Source: Streptomyces termitum | GTDB lineage: Bacteria; Actinomycetota; Actinomycetes; Streptomycetales; Streptomycetaceae | DNA: 64,000 nt | Reading direction: 5' to 3' | Assembly (NCBI RefSeq): GCF_014650175.1 | Contig: NZ_BMUL01000023.1 | Coordinates: 24,828 to 88,827 of the forward strand | Notes under the pieces: model-generated | The model's database searches: none | Told to the model about the DNA's origin: nothing | The model's input: only the letters and a program-made list of their open reading frames with translations | Shown here: one piece after another, positions 24,208 to 32,784 of the stretch | How the letters are laid out: each line of letters opens with the position of its first letter | Position numbering within the stretch: position 1 is the stretch's first letter | Program-made: the position numbers and the translations under genes

Positions 24208-24843
24208 GGTGGTTCCCCCGTGGTACGTCGCGTGGCGCGGAGCGATGGAAGTGACGGCCCGTCAACGATCCGCCGGGGCGCGGGTGATGGAGTCCCCGTT
24301 CCCGCTTCCCGGCGATCCTCCGGTCCGTCGTGGCCTTTGACGGTACGGTCCGCCGGGCGGCCCCGCGTCCGGTGCGGGGTGGAACTTCCGGGCCGACCTC
24401 CGCCGTACCCCCGCGGCCCCTCGGCTCGGCGCCGTACGCCCCAGGTTGACGGGAAGCGGCCCGTGGCGGTCCCTTCTGCGGCTCCGGTCCACCCCCGCGT
24501 ACCGGCACGTCTCCGGAAGTCGACGGGAGCCCGGCACCACGGCGGGATGCCCGGCCCGCCGGTCCTTCCTAAGGTCGTCGTACCGGCCGGCCGGGGAGGG
24601 CGCGCGGGCTTCGCCCCCGCCGCTCCGCGGGCCGGCGCGCCGGGCGCGCACGGGGGGCCGCCGGCGGGCGCGGGCGGTGGCGGCGACGGGGGACGCGGCC
24701 GCCGCCCACGGCACCGGGGACCGGCGGACCGCCGGTCCCCGGCACCGCCGCCGGGCCGCGACGGGACGGCCGCGCCCGCCGCCGGGCGCGCACGACTCAC
24801 CTGGAGGGGCGAGCAGTTGGGGACCGTCGTCTACCCTGTCGGG
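24208..24843. other. Gene-free stretch between divergent genes, with a strong hairpin
   Basis: No gene with convincing codon use was found. A 14-bp perfect inverted repeat with a one-base centre lies at 24714-24742. A TACCCT at 24832-24837 sits at -10 distance from the histidine-kinase ATG, hinting at a leaderless transcript. Confidence 0.6.
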
Positions 24844-26085
24844 ATGTCCGCGCTGGAGGCCCTCCGCCCACGGCTCGCGGCGGTGGCCCTGGCCGTCGGG
24901 TTCGCCGTCGCGGGCTGTCTGATCGGCACCTTCTACCACCCGGCGCCCTGGCCGCCGTTCGACCGCTGGGCCTACGCGTTGACCCTGCTGACCGCCCTGC
25001 CCCTCGCCCTGCGGGAGCGGTGGCCGCTCGGGGTGCTCGCGGCCACGGCGGCGGCGTTCGCCGCCTACCTGCTCCTCGGCTACCAGCCCTCGCTCAACTT
25101 CTGGTGCCCGGCGGTCGCGTTCGTCTCCGTCGCCGCCGGGGAGCGGCGCGGCCGGACGGCCTGCGGGGCGGTGGTCCTGGCGGCGGTCATCGCCCTCAGC
25201 GGGGCGTGCGGCCGGCTGCCCTGGCCCGTGACGGCCGTGCAGGCGCTGATCGTCCCCGCCGTCGCCTGCGCCTTCGGACTCGCCCAGCGCCGGCTGGCCC
25301 GGCGCAACGCGGAACTGCGGCGGCTCACCGTCCTCCTCGACGAGCAGCAGCGCCAGGAGGCCCGCCGGGCCGTGCTCGACGAGCGGTTCCGGATCGCGCG
25401 CGAACTGCACGACACGATCTCGCAGCACATGACCATCGTCACCCTCCAGACGGGCCTCGCCCAGTACACCTTCCGCTCCGATCCCGACGCCGCCCACCGG
25501 GCCCTCGGCGTCGCCGCCACGGCCGGCCGGGACACCCTGGACGACCTGCGCCGCCTGCTGCTCGTCCTGCGGACGTACGACCTCGCGGACCCGGACGGCG
25601 GGCCCGGCGCGCCCGGCCCGGACGCCCCGATCCCCGACGACCTGCTCGCCGACATCGGCCGCATCCCCGCCCTCGCCGAACGCCTGGAGGCGGCCGGTCT
25701 GCGCGTCGAGGTCGGCTTCTTCGGCCCGCGCCGCCCCCTCCACCCCGGCGTCGAACTGTGCGCCTACCGCGTCGTCCAGGAGGCGCTCACCAACGTCGTC
25801 AAGCACTCCGGGGCCCGCGCCGCCGCCGTCACCGTCGCCTACCGGGACCGCGAACTCCGGGTCACCGTACGGAACGAGGGGCCCCCGGGCCCGGACCCGT
25901 CGCGGCGGGCGCACGGGGCCGGCTCCGGCCGGGGTTCGGGGCACGGCTTGATCGGAATGCGGGAACGGGCGAAGATCTGGCACGGCTCGCTGACCGCCGA
26001 GGCGCGCCCCGGGGGCGGGTTCGAGGTGTGCCTCCGCCTCCCCCTGGAGGAGCCCGCCCGCCCGGACCGGGGGCGGAGCGGCTGA
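24844..26085 (+). CDS. Two-component sensor histidine kinase, NarL/DesK type
   Basis: 413 aa. The N-terminal 145 residues hold four or five membrane segments with almost no extracellular domain. HisKA_3 dimerisation domain: ERFRIARELHDTISQHM with phospho-acceptor His189. HATPase_c: N-box around EALTNVVKHS, G-box GHGLIGMRERA. The kinase probably senses something in or at the membrane and phosphorylates the response regulator that starts 37 bp downstream. The ATG at 24844 lies seven bases after a TACCCT hexamer and has no ribosome site, so it may be read from a leaderless mRNA. Confidence 0.93.
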   Translation: MSALEALRPRLAAVALAVGFAVAGCLIGTFYHPAPWPPFDRWAYALTLLTALPLALRERWPLGVLAATAAAFAAYLLLGYQPSLNFWCPAVAFVSVAAGERRGRTACGAVVLAAVIALSGACGRLPWPVTAVQALIVPAVACAFGLAQRRLARRNAELRRLTVLLDEQQRQEARRAVLDERFRIARELHDTISQHMTIVTLQTGLAQYTFRSDPDAAHRALGVAATAGRDTLDDLRRLLLVLRTYDLADPDGGPGAPGPDAPIPDDLLADIGRIPALAERLEAAGLRVEVGFFGPRRPLHPGVELCAYRVVQEALTNVVKHSGARAAAVTVAYRDRELRVTVRNEGPPGPDPSRRAHGAGSGRGSGHGLIGMRERAKIWHGSLTAEARPGGGFEVCLRLPLEEPARPDRGRSG

Positions 26086-26122
26086 ACCGAGGCGCGAACG
26101 CCTCCCGAGGCCGAGGAGCACT

Positions 26123-26809
26123 GTGGCCCGCATCCTGGTGGTGGACGACCAGCACCTGATCCGCTCCGGCATCGTCGCCCTGCTGCGCACGGTGGCCGGG
26201 CTGGGCCCGGTCGTGGAGGCGGCGGACGGCGAGGAGGCCGTCGCGGCGGCCCGCGCGCACCGCCCCGACCTGATCCTGATGGACATCAAGATGCCCCGGC
26301 TCAGCGGCCTCGCCGCCGCCGAGCGCATCCTCGCCCTCGGCCTCGACCCGGCCCCGCGCGTCCTCGTCCTCACCACCTTCGACGACGACGCGTTCGTCTA
26401 CGCCGCCCTGCGCGCGGGCTGTAGCGGCTTCCTCCTGAAGGACATGCCGCCCGAGCAGCTCCTCAACGCGGTCGAGGCGACCCTCGCCGCCGACCTGCTC
26501 GTCGCCCCGGCCCGCATCCGCCGCCTCGTCCAGAAGCACGTCGGCCACGACCCGCGGCCCGCCCGGCCCGCCCCCGACGCGACCCACCTGCTCACCGGGC
26601 GCGAGATCGAGGTCCTCGCCCTGGTCGCCCAGGGCCTCGCCAACGAGGAGATCGCCGAGCGGCTGTGCGTCAGCGACTCCACCGTCAAGACCCATCTGCA
26701 CCGCCTGATGGCCAAGCTGAACCTCCGCAGCCGCGCCCAGGCCGTGGTGTTCGCCTACGAGACCGGTGTCGCCCGGGTCGGCGGCCGCCCCGAACTCCCG
26801 GACGCCTGA
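26123..26809 (+). CDS. Response regulator, NarL/FixJ family
   Basis: 228 aa. Receiver domain 1-120 with acidic pair Asp8/Asp9 and phospho-acceptor Asp54 (ILMDIKMP); LuxR-type helix-turn-helix from about 155 to 215 (LTGREIEVLALVAQGLANEE). GTG start behind CCGAGGAG. It is the partner of the preceding kinase. Targets are unknown; the following membrane-protein genes are possible. Confidence 0.94.
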   Translation: MARILVVDDQHLIRSGIVALLRTVAGLGPVVEAADGEEAVAAARAHRPDLILMDIKMPRLSGLAAAERILALGLDPAPRVLVLTTFDDDAFVYAALRAGCSGFLLKDMPPEQLLNAVEATLAADLLVAPARIRRLVQKHVGHDPRPARPAPDATHLLTGREIEVLALVAQGLANEEIAERLCVSDSTVKTHLHRLMAKLNLRSRAQAVVFAYETGVARVGGRPELPDA

Positions 26810-26819
26810 CCCCGAACAC

Positions 26820-26835
26820 CCCTTGCGCTCAAGGG
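26820..26835. terminator. Small hairpin after the response regulator
   Basis: CCCTTG-CGCT-CAAGGG lies 10 bases after the stop codon. It may end the two-component transcript or be part of the next promoter. Confidence 0.4.
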
Positions 26836-26880
26836 AGTCGAGGGCTGTCGGCCGGGGCGTCCGGCGTGCAGAATCACCCC

Positions 26881-27948
26881 ATGACGATCACGGCGGACAC
26901 ACCGCCCGCGCGGCCCGGGCCCGGTAGGCTCCTCCGGGAGGTCCTGACGGGCGCGGCGGTCGGCGGGGCGGTCGCCGCCTTCGTCGTCGGCTGCGTGCTG
27001 GAGCGGGCGTCGCTGGTCGTCCTGGGGCCGCTCCTGGGCGCCGCCTACGGCCTGCTCCTCCTCGCCACCCGGCCGCGCCGACGCCGCGAGGCGGCGGTCG
27101 CACCGCGCACGGCGCTCGCCCGGATCGAGGCCCTGGAGGCCGCCGGGGGCGAGGCCACCGACATGCCGACGCGGTTCGAGCTGAGCGTCGTGCCGGACGG
27201 CGCGCCCGCCTTCCGCGTCGAGATCCGGCAGGAGGTCCACGTCGCCGAACTGGCCGACCTCCGGGCGGGCGGGGCCGTGGTGGTCACGTACCCGCCGGAC
27301 CGGCCGGAGCGGATACGGATCGTGCGGCGGCCGACGCCGGAGTGGGAGGAGCGGGCCGCCGGAGCGAGCCTGGACCCGGCGCCCGGCCCGCTCCTGGGCG
27401 GGGAGGCCGCCGGGTACCGGGAGGAGGGGTACCTCGTCCTGCTCGGGCTGCTGCTCGGCGTGGCCGCCGTGCTCCTGCCGCTGCGCGCCGAGCTGTTCGG
27501 CCTCGCCGGGACCGCCCCCGCCCGCCCCGGTCCCGCGGCGACGGCTTCCGGGGGCGGCTCCACGACCACCGTCACGTCGGGCATGGGCACGGTCGTCCTC
27601 GGCCCCGGCAGGTCGATGCTCGACCCGGGCGAACTCCGCGCGGCCGTCGAGTCGTTGACCGAGCGGCCGGAGGGCCGCCGGGCGCTCACCCTGGTCGTCA
27701 GGGAGCGGCTGCTGACGGTGGTCCTCGCCCCGTCCGGAGGGACGCGGACCGGCGGGTTCGACCCGCGCTCCCTGCCGTACGACCGCCTCCCCGCCCTGGT
27801 CGAGGAGGCCGGCGCGGGGGAGTGGCAGGTGACCGCCGACGCGCTCGCCGGCCCGCTCGTCCTCCGGATCGTGGTGACGGGCGACGGCGGCGCGCGGACG
27901 CTGGAGGCGGACGGCCGGGGCCGGGTGCTGCGGCGCACCGGAGACTGA
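26881..27948 (+). CDS. Membrane protein with DUF3592-like segment, 355 aa
   Basis: Residues 22-62 form two membrane helices, a third helix lies near 185-205. Between them is a soluble segment (PTRFELSVVPDGAPAFRVEIRQEVHVAELADLRAGGAVVVTYPPDRPERIRIV) resembling the beta-rich unit of DUF3592-type proteins, where a small molecule or velocity of protein-protein contacts has not been defined. The C-terminal 130 residues are probably outside the membrane. No ribosome site is clear before the ATG. It is followed 26 bp later by another gene of similar design. Confidence 0.8.
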   Translation: MTITADTPPARPGPGRLLREVLTGAAVGGAVAAFVVGCVLERASLVVLGPLLGAAYGLLLLATRPRRRREAAVAPRTALARIEALEAAGGEATDMPTRFELSVVPDGAPAFRVEIRQEVHVAELADLRAGGAVVVTYPPDRPERIRIVRRPTPEWEERAAGASLDPAPGPLLGGEAAGYREEGYLVLLGLLLGVAAVLLPLRAELFGLAGTAPARPGPAATASGGGSTTTVTSGMGTVVLGPGRSMLDPGELRAAVESLTERPEGRRALTLVVRERLLTVVLAPSGGTRTGGFDPRSLPYDRLPALVEEAGAGEWQVTADALAGPLVLRIVVTGDGGARTLEADGRGRVLRRTGD

Positions 27949-27974
27949 CGGAAGCGGGAGAAGGGGGAACTCCG

Positions 27975-28838
27975 GTGGACTGGAACGTGATTCTCAGGCT
28001 GTGGTGCGCGGTGTGGGGCGTGCTCGCGCTCGCCGGGTACGGTGCCGCGCTGGCCGGGCTGACCGGGGAGCGGCACACCGTCCGGGCGACGGGCCGCGTC
28101 GTGCGGGTCCGCGAGCCGCGCCACGGCGGGAGCCGCAGGGACGGCGTGTCGGTGGTCGTCGCCTACCGCGACCCGGACTCCGGGCGGGAGGTCGTCGTGA
28201 CGAACGAGGGGGAGCGCGGCACGACCTTCAGCGCGGCCTGGGAGGGTCGGGAGGTCGGGATCGCCCACCCGGAGGGCAGGCCGCACGCGTACCGCTTCAC
28301 CCGTGTCGGCGAGCGGCCCGGCCGGGGCCTGGGGCGCCCCGGCCTCGCCCTCTTCCTGGCCTGCGCCGGCCTGGTGGCCCTCGTCGCCGTCGAGCGGGGC
28401 TGGCCGTGGGCCCTGATCGGCGGCGCCGGGCCGTGCGCGGTCTACGCGGCCGTCCTCCTGCCCGGAGCGGCGCGGGACCGGCGGAAGCGGCGCGCCGAAC
28501 TGGCCGCGATGGAGGCCGTGCGGGGGCGGATCGTCGCCGTCCTGCGGGACGTGAGCGTCGACCAGGACGACGGCCACGTCCTGACCACCCTCACCCCGGT
28601 CGTCTCCTTCACCACCCGCGCGGGCGCGGTCGTCACGGCCCACTGGGGCGGGAGCCTGCCGGATGCCGCGAGCGCGCGCGGCCGCGAGGTGACGGTCCAT
28701 CACGCACCGGATGATCCGGCCGACTTCACGCTCGACATGGCGGCCGAGCGCCGCTCCTGGAAGGGGGACGCGGCGCTGCACGTCCTGACCGTCGCCGTGC
28801 TCGCGGCGACGGCCGTGACGGGAGCGGTGCTGCGGTGA
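27975..28838 (+). CDS. Membrane protein, DUF3592 family
   Basis: 287 aa from the GTG at 27975, preceded by AAGGGGG at 27961-27967. Membrane helices are at about 7-27, 123-140 and 143-160, with a fourth at the C-terminus (265-285). The two soluble parts (RATGRVVRVREPRH...VVVAYRDPDSG and RGRIVAVLRDVSVD...LTPVVSFTTRAG) are each of the DUF3592 type, so the protein looks internally duplicated. Role unknown. It ends 25 bp before the convergent lipase. Confidence 0.82.
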   Translation: MDWNVILRLWCAVWGVLALAGYGAALAGLTGERHTVRATGRVVRVREPRHGGSRRDGVSVVVAYRDPDSGREVVVTNEGERGTTFSAAWEGREVGIAHPEGRPHAYRFTRVGERPGRGLGRPGLALFLACAGLVALVAVERGWPWALIGGAGPCAVYAAVLLPGAARDRRKRRAELAAMEAVRGRIVAVLRDVSVDQDDGHVLTTLTPVVSFTTRAGAVVTAHWGGSLPDAASARGREVTVHHAPDDPADFTLDMAAERRSWKGDAALHVLTVAVLAATAVTGAVLR

Positions 28839-28863
28839 GCGCGGCGCGCGCCGCGCGGGGCCG

Positions 28864-30258
28864 TCAGGGCTGGAAGGGCATGGTCCAGCAGTTGCCGCCG
28901 GCGGGCTTGCCGGCGAGCCGGTCGGCCAGCCAGGAGACGGCGTCGCCCTGGTCGGTGACGAGCGGCACCAGGTGGTTGGTGAGGATCTTGTCGCCGAGGT
29001 TCGGCAGGACGACGGCGTCGTAGGTGACGGCGGCGCCCTTGGCGCACCAGTCGACGGCCAGCTGCCGGGCCTGTGCGTGCGGCACGATGTCGTCCTGGGT
29101 GCCGGTGGCCAGCCGGACCGGTCCGGACGGCTTGAGCCTGCCGATGCGCTGCTTGTCCAGCGCGGCCCTGGCCCGGGGGTCGGCGGCGATGACGGTGCCC
29201 AGGGAGGCGCCGCTGACGGTCCACTTGCCGCTCTTGGTGAAGCCGTAGCCGAGGATCGCGTCGCCGACGCACATGGTCGAGGCGTCCGCGAGGGCGGCCC
29301 GGCCGGTGGCGCTGACGTTCGCGTCGACCACCGCGCGCAGGTCGGGGTCGGACTGGGCGAACCCGTTGATCGCCCAGGCCAGCGCTCCGGCGAGGGCGCT
29401 GCCGTCGATGCCGTTCATGACGGCGGTGAGGTCCGCCGGGGGAGCGCCGGAGTAGGTGCCGGAGAGGGGGACGTCGGGGGCGTAGGAGGACTGGAGCTCG
29501 GCGGCGGCGGCACTGGCGCCGCCGCCCTGGCTGTAGCCGTAGAGGCCGGTGCGGGAGGCCGGGGTGACGGAGGCGCCGGGGACGGCGCGGGCGGCGCGCA
29601 CCGCGTCGAGCAGCGCGTGCGCCTCGTCGACGCGGTTGACGTAGGTGTGCAGCCGGTCGGTGGTGCCGAGCCCGGCGTAGTCGGTGACGACGACCGCCGC
29701 GCCGGTGGCGAGCAGCCGGTAGACCGACAGGGCCTCGTAGCCGACCGACAGGGTGTCGCCGGTGAGGGTCAGCGGGTGCTGGAGGGCGAAGGACGGGGCG
29801 CACTGGTCGCCCTGGCCCATGGTGCCCGAGGCCACCGCGACCAGGGGGCGCGGCCCGCCGCCCTTCCAGGCGGCGGACGGCTCGATGTAGGCGCCGGTGA
29901 CGGCGACGGCCGCCCCGGTCGAGTCGGTGGAGCGGTACATCAGCCGGGTCGCGGTGCCGGGCATGGGGCGGCCGTCCAGGCCGGGGATGGACAGGCCGAG
30001 CGGCAGGGGCTCGGTGCGGATCAGGGCGCCGTTCTCGCCGGGGAGTTCGGCGGGCGGGGTGTAGAAGGCGGGGATGGTGACCCCGCGGGAGACGACGGGC
30101 CCGGGGGCGTCGGTCCCGGCGGAGGAGGCCGGGGCGGCCGACAGTCCGACGCAGACGGCGCCGCCGAGGACGCCGGCCAGCAGGCGGCGGCCGGTGCGGG
30201 GGGTACGGGGGGCGTGGGGAGTGCGGGGGGTGCGGGAAAGAATGCTCCTGCGGCTCAA
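28864..30258 (-). CDS. Secreted alpha/beta-hydrolase, secretory lipase (LIP) family
   Basis: 464 aa. A TTG at 30258 is preceded by GAGGAG at proper distance and gives a signal peptide with twin-basic start and hydrophobic core (RRLLAGVLGGAVCVGLSAAPASSA); an ATG at 30318 would add a charged leader. The nucleophile elbow is GLYGYSQGGG; a later TGTQDDIVPHAQA segment carries the acid residue and NLGDKILTNHLV the likely His. This is the secretory lipase family that cleaves triglycerides or short esters outside the cell. Two Cys pairs may form disulfides. A dyad upstream may be its operator. Confidence 0.9.
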   Translation of the reverse strand: MSRRSILSRTPRTPHAPRTPRTGRRLLAGVLGGAVCVGLSAAPASSAGTDAPGPVVSRGVTIPAFYTPPAELPGENGALIRTEPLPLGLSIPGLDGRPMPGTATRLMYRSTDSTGAAVAVTGAYIEPSAAWKGGGPRPLVAVASGTMGQGDQCAPSFALQHPLTLTGDTLSVGYEALSVYRLLATGAAVVVTDYAGLGTTDRLHTYVNRVDEAHALLDAVRAARAVPGASVTPASRTGLYGYSQGGGASAAAAELQSSYAPDVPLSGTYSGAPPADLTAVMNGIDGSALAGALAWAINGFAQSDPDLRAVVDANVSATGRAALADASTMCVGDAILGYGFTKSGKWTVSGASLGTVIAADPRARAALDKQRIGRLKPSGPVRLATGTQDDIVPHAQARQLAVDWCAKGAAVTYDAVVLPNLGDKILTNHLVPLVTDQGDAVSWLADRLAGKPAGGNCWTMPFQP

Positions 30259-30357
30259 GGAGTGCTCCTCGCTCGTCGTTCGGGTGGGGCGCCCGAAGTG
30301 GGGGAGTGTCGTGGGCATGCCAAGGCGTCGCCGGTACGCGGCTGTTACCCACGGGTT

Positions 30358-30375
30358 ACTTACTGGAGCGTAAGT
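30358..30375. promoter_or_regulatory. Dyad upstream of the lipase gene
   Basis: ACTTAC-TGGAGC-GTAAGT is a perfect inverted repeat with 6-bp arms, located about 100 bp upstream of the lipase start and next to a second imperfect dyad (GTTACCC/GGGTTAC, 30344-30359). Such a site is typical for a TetR- or MarR-type repressor; the regulator is not in sight. Confidence 0.5.
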
Positions 30376-30448
30376 TTGCCGGGCGGCCGGTGACAAGACG
30401 TCTGCACGGCCCGCTTCCGGGCCGCCCCGCCCCCGCCGGAGGGGCCCG

Positions 30449-31294
30449 TCAGACCCGCTCGCCCGCCCGCACCACGCCCGCCTCGTAGGCGGCGATCACC
30501 GCCTGGGCCCGGTCGCGGACCCCGAGCTTGGTGAAGAGGGCGGTGATGTGGTTCTTCACCGTCGACGGGCTGATGGCCATCGCCGCCGCGATCCCGGAGT
30601 TGTCCAGACCGGTCGCGATCAGCCGCCACACCTCCCGCTCGCGCGGCGTCAGCGCGTCGAGCACGCCCTCCGGGAGCGTCCCGGCGGCGGGCCGCGCCGG
30701 GTGCCGGGGCGCCGTCACGTACGAGGAGATGAGCCGGGTCAGCAGCCGGGGCGCCACCACCGCCTCCCCGGTGTGGACCACGTGCAGCGCCGTGACCAGC
30801 TCCTCGGGCGAGACGTCCTTGGGCAGGAAGCCGCAGGCGCCCGCGCGCAGCGCGGCGACCACATGCTCGTCCATGTCGAAGGTGCTCAGCGCGAGCACCC
30901 GGCACCCGGGCGCCTCCCGGGTGAGCCGCTCCGTCGCGGCGATGCCGTCCAGGACCGGCATGCGGATGTCCATGACGACCACGTCCGGCCGCAGCCGCAC
31001 CGCGAGCTCCACGGCCCGCGCGCCGTCGGCGGCCTCGCCGACGACCTCGACGGTGGGCTCGGGCCCCAGCATGAGCACCAGCCCCCGGCGCACGAGGAGC
31101 TGATCGTCGGCGATCAGCACCCGGATGACACCGTCGCCCCCGCCCGTCGCCGGACCCCCCGCCGCACCGCCCGCCACCGCGTCCGCCGCCGGGACCGCCC
31201 CCGTACCGCCCGCGCCACCGCCCGCCGCTCCGGCCGCCCCCGTACCGCCGCCGTCCCCCGTGCCGTCCACGGTCCCGCCCGCAGCCCCGCTCAT
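30449..31294 (-). CDS. Response regulator, NarL family, with Gly/Ala-rich N-terminal arm
   Basis: 281 aa. The ATG overlaps the kinase stop as ATGA, so the two are translationally coupled. The first 55 residues are almost only Gly, Ala, Thr and Pro, which is unusual for a response regulator. The receiver begins at VIRVLIADDQ with Asp63/Asp64 and phospho-acceptor Asp109; the LuxR helix-turn-helix lies at about 210-270 (LTPREREVWRLIATGLDNSGIAAAM). There is no in-frame ATG/GTG directly before the receiver, which supports the long form. Confidence 0.92.
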   Translation of the reverse strand: MSGAAGGTVDGTGDGGGTGAAGAAGGGAGGTGAVPAADAVAGGAAGGPATGGGDGVIRVLIADDQLLVRRGLVLMLGPEPTVEVVGEAADGARAVELAVRLRPDVVVMDIRMPVLDGIAATERLTREAPGCRVLALSTFDMDEHVVAALRAGACGFLPKDVSPEELVTALHVVHTGEAVVAPRLLTRLISSYVTAPRHPARPAAGTLPEGVLDALTPREREVWRLIATGLDNSGIAAAMAISPSTVKNHITALFTKLGVRDRAQAVIAAYEAGVVRAGERV

Positions 31295-32484
31295 CGCCCC
31301 GCTCCCTTCTCCCCGGGCAGCGGCAGCCGCGCCGCGACCCGGTAGCCGGCCCCGTCCCGGAAGCCCGTCTCCAGGCTTCCGCCGTGCAGCGCGACCCGCT
31401 CGCGCATGCCGATCAGACCGTAACCGGAGCCGGGCGGCGGTACGGCCCCGGAGGGCGCCCCCGCCCCGTCGTCCAGCACCTCCACCGCCGCCTCGTCCTC
31501 CCCGTACACGAGGAGCACGCGCGCGCGTGCGCCGTTCCCCGCGTGCTTGCGGGTGTTGGTCAGGGCCTCCTGGACCACCCGGAACAGGGTCAGCTCCACG
31601 CTCGCCGGCAGCGGCCGGGAGGCGCCCCGCACCTCGAAGCCGGTGGGCAGGCCCGCCCCGGCCGACTCGGCGACGAGCCGCTCCAGGTCCGCGACGCCCG
31701 GCTGCGGCGAGGTCGGCTCCGCCCCGGTGTCGTCGCCGGCCCGCAGCACGTCGAGCAGCTGCCGCATCTCGCCCAGCGCCGTGCGCCCCAGGTCCTCCAG
31801 GGTGACGAGGGCCTCCCGGGACAGCTCCGGGTTCCGGTCGAGGTTCGCGCGGGCGCCGCCCGCCATCAGCCGCATCGTCGTCATGTGGTGCGCGACGATG
31901 TCGTGCATCTCCCGGGCGATGCGCCGCCGCTCGTCGGCCACGGCCCGCTCGGCGAGCAGCCCGCGGTGCGCCTCGACCTCCCGGTGCCAGCGGCCCGCCC
32001 CGAGCCCGACCGCGATGACGAACAGCACCGCCGCGCCGTTCCCCGCCAGCGTCAGGAGCACGTCCCGGGGCCAGGGCCGCCCGGCGGCCAGCGGCAGCAC
32101 CGCGCCCACCAGGGCCGCCGGCACGTAGACGGCGGGACCCCGGGCGCGCACGACGGAGTAGAGGGCGACGGTCAGGGCGGCGTTGAAGCCCTGCCCCACC
32201 GGCCAGGTCAGATGCCCGGCGAGCCCGGCGGCCAGGACGGCGGCCAGGGTCGGGAGCGGGGCGCGCCGCCGCGCGAGCAGCGTCAGCGCGGACACCGTCA
32301 CCAGCAGGCAGCCGGCCACCGGCACGGACCCCCGGGTGGCCTGGCTGGTGAGGGTGAAGCCGATCAGGTCGAGGACGGCGGCGCCGACGGCGACCAGCGC
32401 GTCGCTCCGCGTCCAGGGCGTCGCGTCCCCGCCCGGCCCGGGACGCCGCCCGGTGGTTCCCGGCACGGCAGGAGTCATGGCCAT
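31291..32484 (-). CDS. Two-component sensor histidine kinase
   Basis: 397 aa from the ATG at 32484 (GGGGAAGAAG upstream). Residues 25-165 contain about five membrane helices. HisKA_3: ERRRIAREMHDIVAHHM with His194. HATPase_c with EALTNTRKHAG and GYGLIGMRER. It is coupled to the response regulator behind it and divergent from an MMPL exporter, which is the likely target of the pair. Confidence 0.94.
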   Translation of the reverse strand: MAMTPAVPGTTGRRPGPGGDATPWTRSDALVAVGAAVLDLIGFTLTSQATRGSVPVAGCLLVTVSALTLLARRRAPLPTLAAVLAAGLAGHLTWPVGQGFNAALTVALYSVVRARGPAVYVPAALVGAVLPLAAGRPWPRDVLLTLAGNGAAVLFVIAVGLGAGRWHREVEAHRGLLAERAVADERRRIAREMHDIVAHHMTTMRLMAGGARANLDRNPELSREALVTLEDLGRTALGEMRQLLDVLRAGDDTGAEPTSPQPGVADLERLVAESAGAGLPTGFEVRGASRPLPASVELTLFRVVQEALTNTRKHAGNGARARVLLVYGEDEAAVEVLDDGAGAPSGAVPPPGSGYGLIGMRERVALHGGSLETGFRDGAGYRVAARLPLPGEKGAGR

Positions 32485-32784
32485 CGCGTTCTTCTTCCCC
32501 GGCTTCCTTCGGCTGCTCTCGTACGGCTCCCGGGCGGGGCCCGTCCGGCCACCCGAACGCCCATTCTCCCCCGCCCCCGGGCCCGTCCGGCGGGGACCGG
32601 GGGAGGAACCCGGCCTGGGAGCGGGCTCCCACCGGGGGCTCCGGCGGCACCGGGCTCCCAGTCCGCTTCTCGTCCCCGGTGCGGAGGATCCGGCGCGTCC
32701 GCGCTGATGTGCTGGAAGCGGCCCCGGGACACCGGCGCCGCCCCCCCCGCACCCTCCCTCTTCCCCCTCTGCCGGAGGCAGTAC

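Noticed and set aside
24208..24843. Possible gene in the 636-bp gap
   Set aside because: Open frames there have Gly/Ala/Arg/Pro-rich noise composition and no ribosome site; none resembles a protein.
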